Shown here in pieces: positions 57,655-64,000 of a stretch of 64,000 nucleotides of DNA. This stretch comes from Elymus sibiricus (lineage: Eukaryota > Streptophyta > Magnoliopsida > Poales > Poaceae): contig CM077665.1 in the NCBI GenBank assembly GCA_039707655.1, forward strand, positions 293,264,205-293,328,204, written 5' to 3'. Position numbers and translations under genes: made by a program. The notes under the pieces were generated by a model, which did not search any database, had not been told where the DNA came from, and saw nothing but the letters and a program-made list of their open reading frames with translations. Each line of letters begins with the position of its first letter. Within the stretch, counting starts at the first letter, position 1.

Positions 57655-58051
57655 CCCCCTGGGTCATTCTTTTATCATTTTCCCCTTTGCCTTCCTCCTC
57701 TCTCTGCTCGAGCCGCCGCGGCCCCATTCTGCATCACGAGCTCATCAGCCACCGGAGGGGACTCAGCTTCAACGCACCCCCGTCGCCGTCTGCAACCGCG
57801 CCGCGTCTCCATCAGATTTCAGGTACCCATTGTTCCTCCTCCTCCTACATAAAGCAAAAGATAATACTTATTGAGGTCTTTGTCAAAAATGCAGGGTTAC
57901 CTCCAAGAAACTAAAACCCACAACTTCTGCCTCGTCTCCGCCTCCTGAAGGTTCTGAAGACCCGGCCAAAGACACAGAGGAAAGGGCCAATGACCCTCCT
58001 CTGCCAGATGTTTCCACCGCTCCAGAGACTTAGGTTTCTTTAGAACCAGAT

Positions 58052-59837
58052 ATGGCAGCGCCGGCTGCTAACATTGAACAACAGCCGGATACTATTATAC
58101 CCTCCTTCGACATTGAAGAAGGTACTGTTGCTACTGCCACTGCCACCGCCCCAGACTCATCGGCGGCTTTGGGCAAATCTTCCTTTGAAGCCACGTCTTC
58201 TAAAGAGAAGAATAAATTAGATCTCTCCTCCTTGAAGAGTGCTGATTTAAATGACCTTCATGAAGCCCTTCAGACTCGACTACTTGAGAGTCAGGAGATT
58301 GCCAAGACCTTGGCCAACAAACCAAAGGTGAGTCATAATTTACTTATGGCCATTGTTAGTCGCCCAAACCTGCATATTAGTAATTTCATAGTTGTATGAA
58401 GGTTTGTAAGCTTACATATTTGAAAATACGTAAATACACACATGCAGTCCCCAAGAGCCGGCTGTTTTCTTGAAACAGCCGGGTCTTACATGAAGCAAAG
58501 AACCACATGCTTATATAGAACAAAGAGCCAATTGTAGTCCCCAAGAGCTGGCTGTCTTCTTGAAATAGCCGGGTCTCAGAGCAAAGAACCACATGTAGTC
58601 CCCAAGAGCCGGCTGTCTTCTTGAAACAGCCGGGTCTTATAGCAAAGAACCACATGTAGCCCCCAAGAGCCGGCTGTCTTCTTGAAACAGCCGGGTCTTA
58701 GAAGCAAAGAACCACATGTGTCCAAGTCTTAAATGCTTCCAGCTATTCGATAATATTCCTTTGTAAAACTTCGGGATTGCATTAGCCCCCAAGTGCCATG
58801 TGGATTACTTGTAATCAATATGAAACTTCATCTGCATAAATAACTTGAACTTTTCCTTTCTTTCAGGTTCAAATAACTTCCCTTCACACCCAGCTGGCTG
58901 ACAGTCAGAAAGAGCTGAAAACTGAGCAAGAGCTGAGAGTCGCCGCTCAAGAAAGGGTGAAGACATTAGAGGAAGCCGCGTCTGAGGCGGCCACCAAGCT
59001 GGCTGCTTTGACCGCTGAGCATGAGAAGGAGAAGCAGCTCCTTGTTCAACGTGCTAAAAACGCTGAAGGTGGCCTGAAGACTGCCTCCGATGAGCTCAGC
59101 GGATTAAAATTGCACATCCAGCAAATGAGCAGCGCCATCTTTGGTAAGTCGCCTGTTTATAATCCCTATTTTGATAATCGTGATAACTCTGACATTTTTC
59201 CCTTGCAGGTCCTAGAAGTGATAAACTGGCGAAAGAACTCGTAATGCAGCTCAAGGCGGCTTATGACTTCCTTGAACAGTTATACACTGGGAGTCGGCGG
59301 GCTATTCAAGCTGCCTTCTATGGAAAAGAAAACCCATCCACCATCAAGGAAATCCTGAAGACTTTATCCACTCTGCCTGCTCAGCTGCAGATCATGAAAG
59401 AGTCCAGCGCCCGCATCGCCACTATGCACACCATGGCCCGCGCTAAAGCTCATTACGAGGATTTAGAACTTTCAACTTTAGTTGGTGGCTTTCCCGAAAC
59501 TTATAAGGGGCAAGCTCTTGATCAGCTTACCTATAACGCTTTGAAGAAGGAGACTTTTGTTCCTGCAAGCCAGTTGGTCCAAGAGATGAAGCTTACAAGG
59601 TTTCAGTCAGCCTACAGCGAAGACGGAAAACGCGTAAAGCCCGGTCCTCTTCCGCCTCTCGATCTTACTCCTGAAGGCCGTAAGGGCGAGTTTGCTCCGG
59701 ACATTGATTCTTCAGATCTTATTGATGATGGAGAAATTTTTGATGCCTTTGCCACTGTTGACTGGGCTGCCGATCAAGCCAAGACAGATCCTTCAACAGA
59801 CACAGCCCAAGCCGGAGGCAGCAAGACCCGAGAGTAA
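58052..59837 (+). CDS. Antisense spliced coiled-coil gene of element I
   Basis: Three coding exons: 58052-58327, 58867-59143 and 59209-59837. Introns start GTGAGT and GTAAGT and end TTTCAG and TTGCAG; removal gives one frame of 393 residues. Start MAAPAANIEQQPD is the first ATG after the TATA box if the 57823-57894 leader intron is removed; an in-frame TAG lies just upstream. An N-terminal acidic, Ala/Thr-rich part is followed by a Leu/Glu/Lys coiled coil across exon 2 (TQLADSQKELKTEQELR), a helical region (AAYDFLEQLYTGSRRAIQAA; AKAHYEDLELSTLVGGF) and an acidic end. No stop or frameshift is seen. It lacks the Transposase_28-like part found in H. The role is unknown; conservation across elements suggests use by the retrotransposon. 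Confidence 0.75.
58328..58866 (+). other. Predicted intron 1 of the I antisense coding region, holding hairpin repeats
   Basis: 539 bases, AAAG|GTGAGTC to TTTCAG|GTT. Exon 1 ends in phase 0 (KPK) and exon 2 begins VQITSLHT. The pyrimidine-rich tail (CTTTTCCTTTCTTTCAG) is a good acceptor. Confidence 0.7.
58443..58725 (+). repeat. Tandem hairpin repeat inside the antisense intron
   Basis: Four units of CCCCAAGAGCCGGCTGT...ACAGCCGGGTCT...GCAAAGAACCACATG; the last three are 61 bases apart. Inverted repeats at 58458-58482, 58548-58572, 58609-58633 and 58670-58694. The first is a perfect 10-base stem (CCGGCTGTTT/AAACAGCCGG) with a five-base loop. Confidence 0.85.
59144..59208 (+). other. Predicted intron 2 of the I antisense coding region
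   Basis: 65 bases, TTTG|GTAAGTC to TTGCAG|GTC. Joining completes a Gly codon (G plus GT), giving AIFGPRSDKL. Near the minimum length for plant introns. Confidence 0.65.
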
Positions 59838-60149
59838 AACCGGAACCTTGAAAGTCGCCAGTTGTTTAACTGCTTGTAATATATGTCTTGAACAATGATT
59901 CTAAAATGCCCTCTAGTGGCCTTTTGTAATAGACTTAGAAAAAATTCTGTTTAAATTCATACTGGCTTCCTTGGGAAGCAAGTCTGCTTCTTTTGCCCGA
60001 AGCTTCCTTATGAAAAGTTATTCTGGCTGCTTCTGGAAGAAATTGAATCCTTTGACGCTGGCGGCTCTTGACCAAATACGAACATTAAAAAAGGTCATAA
60101 AACTCTTTAAAGCAGTATATCTTAAATAAAAGCTTTAGCGAATTTCTAA
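59838..60149. other. 3' flank of the I antisense gene
   Basis: AT-rich, with TGTAATATATG and AATAGACTT-like stretches that could serve as a plant polyadenylation region. No coding frame. Confidence 0.4.
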
Positions 60150-60730
60150 AGATTGCAAAGTCCCCAGTATGGTGGCGACTCTTGGATCACCCCCAACCAG
60201 ATCAGTTACTTCTTTTCCTGTATGGTGGCGACTTCTGGCTTGCCAGTTAGTTCGGCCCATAAGGTTGATTATTTCAAGATGGTAAAGCCTTCTGGATTAC
60301 CAGCAGGCAGCATCCCATCTAAATCGTTTGTGCCCGTACACGGATGAAGGTTCTGGATTACCAGTAACACAGCCCGTTTGTTAGGTCTTTTTCCCAATAT
60401 GGCGACTTCTGGTTTACCAGTAAGTTTAGCTTCATAAGGGCTGAAGGTCCCAAGATGGTGAAGGCCTCTGGATTACCAGGAGGCTCAACCCATATGAGTC
60501 TTTTATGCCTGTACACGGATGAAGGTTCTGGATTACCAGGAACACAGCCCGTTTATTAGGTGCCTGTACACGGATGAAGGTTCTGGATTACCAGTAACAC
60601 AGCCCGCTTATTAGGACTTTGACCCGATATGGTGGCGACTTCTGGCTTACCAGTAAGTTCGACCCATAGGGTTAAGTGTCCCATGATGGTGAAGGCTTCT
60701 GGATTACCAGGAAGCTCATCCAAAGTGGGT
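60150..60730. repeat. Tandem-repeat spacer between the convergent gene ends of element I
   Basis: Composite repeat with units containing GTGGCGACTTCTGGCTT(G/A)CCAGT, GATGGTGAAGGCTTCTGGATTACCAG and GTACACGGATGAAGGTTCTGG. The short core TTCTGG(A/T)TTACCAG recurs at least nine times. Larger units are of about 200 bases with local expansion near 60510-60600. It separates the antisense stop (59837) from the pol stop (60911). Confidence 0.85.
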
Positions 60731-60910
60731 CTTTTGTTTCTGCACTTTCACAATATATGTATGATAAAGCACAAGTAATAATGTAATAAAACTTACTCAT
60801 CATGTTGGATGGAAAACGACAGATACCCCGAATTTCAGGGCCGCCGGCTTTTACTCATTATTGATAATATATACATGAGAGGTATGTACAAGATTCCCAG
60901 AGCCGGAACT

Positions 60911-62344
60911 CTAGGTGTAGTAGGGTCTCAGATGAGCTATGTTCCAGGGCCTGTTGGTCTCTTCTTCAGATGTTCGAGACTCCTTCCCAGGCCGGAGATC
61001 AATCAGATAATAAGACCCATTATGAAGATTTTTGCTGACAACAAAGGGCCCTTCCCAAGGAGGCGAAAGCTTATGCATGCCTGACTGGTCTTGTATTAAA
61101 CGAAGCACCAAATCCCTTTCTTGGAAAGTCCGGCTTCTGATCCTACGGCTATGATAGTGACGCAGGTCTTGCTGGTAGATAGCAGATCGGGCGGCTGCCA
61201 AATCCCGCTCTTCCTCCAAGGCGTCCAGAGAGTCCTGACGAGCCAACTCATTATCCTCTTCAACATATGCTGAGACCCGGGGCGAGTCATGGCGGATGTC
61301 GCTTGGCAAAACGGCCTCTGCCCCATAAACCATGAAGAAAGGTGTGAAACCCATTGATTTGTTGGGAGTTGTCCGTAAACTCCATAAGACGGAGGGAAGT
61401 TCTTCTACCCAACAGCCGGGTGTACGCTGAAGAGGAACCATAAGCCGGGGCTTTATTCCTCGAAGGATCTCCTGATTGGCGCGTTCAGCTTGCCCATTGG
61501 ACTGTGGGTGCGCAACAGCCGGCACATCCAGTCTAATGTGCTCCTCATCACAGAACTGCTTCATGGCGCCTTTCGAAAGGTTTGTACCATTGTCAGTAAT
61601 GATACTGTGCGGGTACCCAAAACGAAAGATTAACTTTTTGACAAACTTAACAGCCGTCTCTGCATCCAAATTGCTGATAGGTTCTGCCTCTACCCACTTG
61701 GTAAATTTGTCAACAGCCACCAAAAGGTGAGTCTTTTTGTCACTAGAAGCTCTGAAATGCCCCACCATATCCAGCCCCCAGACCGCAAAGGGCCATGTGA
61801 TAGGGATCATCCGAAGTTCCTGAGCCGGCACATGAGTTTGGCGGGCAAACCTCTGACAACCGTCACACTTCCTGACTATTTCCTTTGCATCAGCATGAGC
61901 CGTGAGCCAAAAGAAACCGTGGCGGAAAGCCTTCGCCACCAATGATTTAGAGCCGGCATGATGACCACAGTCACCGGAGTGTATCTCATTGAGGATATTC
62001 CGGCCTTCATCAGGCGATACGCAGCGCTGAAAGACGCCTGTGGCACTTCTTCGGTGCAACTCGCCATTGACAATGGTCATGGATTTGGACCTTCTCACAA
62101 TCAGGCGGGCTTCAATCTCGTCAGCTGGCAAGACGCCATGAGTCAGATAATCCAAGTATGGGACAGTCCAATCCGGGATCTCATGGAGAGCCGCCACGAG
62201 CTGGGCCTCCGGGTCTGGGACAGCAAGGTCCTCCTCCGTTGGCAGCTTAACTGACGGGTTATGGAGCACATCCAGGAAAACATTTGGAGGAACCGGCTTT
62301 CGCTGCGAACCAAGTCGTGATAAAGCATCAGCCGCCTCATTCTG
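60911..62344 (-). CDS. pol: End of archaeal-type RNase H and integrase of element I
   Basis: Open from just after the amber codon at 62345-62347 to the stop TAG at 60911. It starts QNEAADALSRLGSQ (last catalytic Asp of the second RNase H). The integrase HHCC finger is complete: EIHSGDCGHHAGSKSLVAKA then KCDGCQRF. The catalytic core shows WGLDMVGHF, ITDNGTNLS and NGQAERANQEILRG (D, D, E). VLWSLRTTPNKSMG and a C-terminal domain ending RPWNIAHLRPYYT follow; there is no chromodomain. The integrase would join element DNA to the genome. All key residues are present, so the part is sound if the upstream stop is bypassed or absent in sister copies. Confidence 0.93.
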   Translation of the reverse strand, partial: QNEAADALSRLGSQRKPVPPNVFLDVLHNPSVKLPTEEDLAVPDPEAQLVAALHEIPDWTVPYLDYLTHGVLPADEIEARLIVRRSKSMTIVNGELHRRSATGVFQRCVSPDEGRNILNEIHSGDCGHHAGSKSLVAKAFRHGFFWLTAHADAKEIVRKCDGCQRFARQTHVPAQELRMIPITWPFAVWGLDMVGHFRASSDKKTHLLVAVDKFTKWVEAEPISNLDAETAVKFVKKLIFRFGYPHSIITDNGTNLSKGAMKQFCDEEHIRLDVPAVAHPQSNGQAERANQEILRGIKPRLMVPLQRTPGCWVEELPSVLWSLRTTPNKSMGFTPFFMVYGAEAVLPSDIRHDSPRVSAYVEEDNELARQDSLDALEEERDLAAARSAIYQQDLRHYHSRRIRSRTFQERDLVLRLIQDQSGMHKLSPPWEGPFVVSKNLHNGSYYLIDLRPGKESRTSEEETNRPWNIAHLRPYYT

Positions 62345-64000
62345 CTACCGATCAATGTGATCCACCTGATAACCCTTGAAGCAACCAGCCACATTAGTAA
62401 CAGCTTGTCTGTAAGCCACCATGAGCGGGTCTTTAGAATCCCAAGTCCCTGAAACTTGCTGTGCCACCAGATCAGAGTCGACTAGGCACCTAACCCGGCT
62501 GAGATTCATCTCCTTTGCAATCCGGAGCCCATGGAGCAGGGCCTCATACTCTGCAGCATTGTTAGTGCAAGGGAACATAAGCCGCAAAACATAGCAGAAC
62601 TTGTCACCTCGAGGGGAAGATATTATAACTCCAGCCCCCGAGCCTTCCAGCTGCCTAGACCCATCAAAGTGTATGGTCCAATATGTTTTATCCGGCCTTT
62701 CTTCCGGGGCTTGAAGCTCTGTCCAGTCATTGATGAAATCCACCAATGCCTGAGATTTGATGGCCGTGCGAGGCACATACTTGATCTCATGAGGTCCAAG
62801 CTCAATGGCCCACTTTGCAATTCTCCCTGTAGCTTCCCTGTTATGAATGATATCCCCCAAAGGGGCTGAAGATACCACCATGATAGAATGCTCCAGGAAA
62901 TAATGTCTCAGCTTCCGGCTTGCCATGAAAACTCCGAAGACCAGCTTCTGCCAATGTGGATAACGCTGCTTAGACAAAGTCAGGACCTCACTAACATAAT
63001 AGACCGGCCTCTGGACAGGATACTCCCGGTTTGCCTCTTTTCTTTCCACCACCATTGCAACACTATCAGCTTTGTTATTTGCTGCAATGTACAGAAGCAT
63101 CGGCTCCTTGGTGATAGGAGCCGCCAGTATGGGCGGCTCTGCCAGCTGCCTCTTCAGAGCTTCAAAGGCCTCCCCAGCAGCTTTGCTCCATTGGAAGTCG
63201 TCCGCTTTCTTCAGCATCTGATATAAAGGAATAGCCTTCTCCCCCAGGCGACTTATGAAGCGACTCAAAGCTGCAATACGACCCGCCAGGCGCTGAACAT
63301 CATTGATGCACTTAGGCTCAGCCAGAGAGGTGATGGCCTTGATTTTCTCCGGGTTAGCTTCAATTCCACGCTCAGAGACCATGAAACCTAGAAGCTTTCC
63401 TGCAGGAACACCGAAGACACACTTGTCCGGGTTAAGCTTCATCTGGTAAACTCTGAGATTGTCAAAGGTCTCCTTGAGATCATCTAACAAGGTCTCTTGC
63501 TTTTCTGACTTGACCACAATATCATCCACATAGGCATGCACATTGCGGCCAATCTGTCCATGAAAACAATTTTGCACGCAACGTTGATAAGTCGCCTGGG
63601 CACTCTTGAGCCCGAAAGGCATAGAAACATAACAGAAGACGCCAAAAGGTGTAATGAAAGCCGTCTTCTCTTGGTCCTCCACTGCCATCTTGATCTGATG
63701 ATAACCAGAGTATGCATCCAGGAAACATAACCTCTCACACCCCGCTGTAGCATCAATGATTTGATCAATGCGAGGGAGAGCAAATGGATCAGCTGGACAA
63801 GCTTTGTTAAGATCCGTGTAGTCAATACACATACGCCAAGTGCCATTTTTCTTCAGAACCAGCACCGGGTTAGCCAACCACTCTGGGTGTAAGACTTCTA
63901 TGATAAACCCGGCAGCCAGAAGCCTGGCTATCTCTTCCCCGATAGCTTTCCGTCTCTCTTCATTAAAACGGCGAAGATACTGCTTGACAGGCTTGTACTT
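62345..64000 (-). CDS. pol: Reverse transcriptase, RNase H and most of the second RNase H of element I (partial)
   Basis: Open from the window edge to TAG at 62345-62347, so the true start is outside. RT motifs: NPVLVLKKNGTWRMCIDYTD, DPFALPRIDQIIDAT, FLDAYSGYHQIK, PFGLKSAQATYQR and active site AYVDDIVVK. Gypsy RNase H: LYIAANNKADSVAMV and HWQKLVFGVFMASRKLRH. Second, archaeal-type RNase H: IHFDGSRQLEGSGAG, NNAAEYEALLHG and VDSDLVAQQ. The TAG falls just before NEAADAL, which holds the last acidic residue, so truncation would disable that domain and remove integrase. It is the only stop over more than 3 kb. Confidence 0.93.
   Translation of the reverse strand, partial: KYKPVKQYLRRFNEERRKAIGEEIARLLAAGFIIEVLHPEWLANPVLVLKKNGTWRMCIDYTDLNKACPADPFALPRIDQIIDATAGCERLCFLDAYSGYHQIKMAVEDQEKTAFITPFGVFCYVSMPFGLKSAQATYQRCVQNCFHGQIGRNVHAYVDDIVVKSEKQETLLDDLKETFDNLRVYQMKLNPDKCVFGVPAGKLLGFMVSERGIEANPEKIKAITSLAEPKCINDVQRLAGRIAALSRFISRLGEKAIPLYQMLKKADDFQWSKAAGEAFEALKRQLAEPPILAAPITKEPMLLYIAANNKADSVAMVVERKEANREYPVQRPVYYVSEVLTLSKQRYPHWQKLVFGVFMASRKLRHYFLEHSIMVVSSAPLGDIIHNREATGRIAKWAIELGPHEIKYVPRTAIKSQALVDFINDWTELQAPEERPDKTYWTIHFDGSRQLEGSGAGVIISSPRGDKFCYVLRLMFPCTNNAAEYEALLHGLRIAKEMNLSRVRCLVDSDLVAQQVSGTWDSKDPLMVAYRQAVTNVAGCFKGYQVDHIDR

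Larger units (their letters stand above)
56848..64000 (-). mobile_element. Element I: Tat-lineage Gypsy with nearly intact pol and an antisense gene
   Basis: The 3' LTR is at 56848-57367 (plus-strand ends TGTCGTGG and CCCTGACA), with a polypurine tract next to it. Rightwards come an antisense spliced gene (57647-59837), a tandem-repeat spacer, integrase, archaeal-type RNase H, Gypsy RNase H and RT, running off the right edge. The dual RNase H marks the Tat lineage. Pol has a single in-frame stop in over 3 kb, so this is far better preserved than G. Gag and 5' LTR are outside the window. Confidence 0.9.

Noticed and set aside
62345..62347. Programmed amber readthrough like that of some RNA viruses
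   Set aside because: The context TAG CAG AAT does not match the CAR-YYA readthrough signal, and the site is within an RNase H domain, not between proteins.

Overview
The window is a block of nested LTR retrotransposons from a grass nuclear genome, almost certainly Triticeae (wheat, Aegilops or a close relative). The main evidence is two Angela/BARE-1/WIS-type Copia elements whose LTRs start TGTTGGAAATATGCCCTAG. The rest is several GC-rich Gypsy elements of the plant Tat lineage, which carry a second, archaeal-type RNase H. I see no host gene, rRNA, tRNA gene or CRISPR array. All recognisable coding sequence belongs to mobile elements, and most of it is broken.

Layout, left to right. (A) 1-11292, plus strand: 3' part of a Tat-type Gypsy, with a truncated upstream LTR (536-1141) and a full 3' LTR (10346-11292). 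It is split by (E) 1318-9143, a decayed minus-strand Copia with both LTRs. (F) An older minus-strand Copia has its gag at 31808-32587 and 11293-12678 and its 5' LTR at 32641-34219. It is split by (G) 12684-31802, a minus-strand Tat-type Gypsy with target duplication GAGCT. G is itself split in gag by (Angela-1) 21264-30291, plus strand, duplication CTCCT, with LTRs that look identical. 34220-36445 is unclassified non-coding DNA. (H) From 36446, a minus-strand Gypsy with its 3' LTR first, a spliced antisense gene, a repeat-rich spacer, an RT remnant and a protease. Its protease is split by (Angela-2) 43152-52171, minus strand, duplication GTCGC. (J) 52897-56847, plus strand, same LTR family as H, starts inside H gag. 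(I) 56848 to the right edge is a minus-strand Tat-type Gypsy that interrupts J, has a nearly open pol, and carries a second spliced antisense gene.

The elements form a stratigraphy: F was invaded by A and G, A by E, G by Angela-1, H by Angela-2 and J, and J by I. The two Angela copies are the youngest by LTR identity, yet both have broken polyproteins.

The most interesting biology is in H and I. Each has an intron-containing gene on the strand opposite to gag-pol, between pol and the 3' LTR, encoding a coiled-coil protein. The H copy also has a segment resembling the family annotated as 'putative gypsy type transposon' (Transposase_28, PF04195). The I copy has its own TATA box, a canonical E2F-type site (TTTGGCGCGAAA), introns whose removal keeps the frame, a hairpin-forming tandem repeat inside one intron, and a repeat spacer between the convergent ends of the two genes. 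A second theme is 13-base dyad motifs (CGGT...ACCG type) arrayed upstream of the TATA box in two unrelated Copia LTR families.
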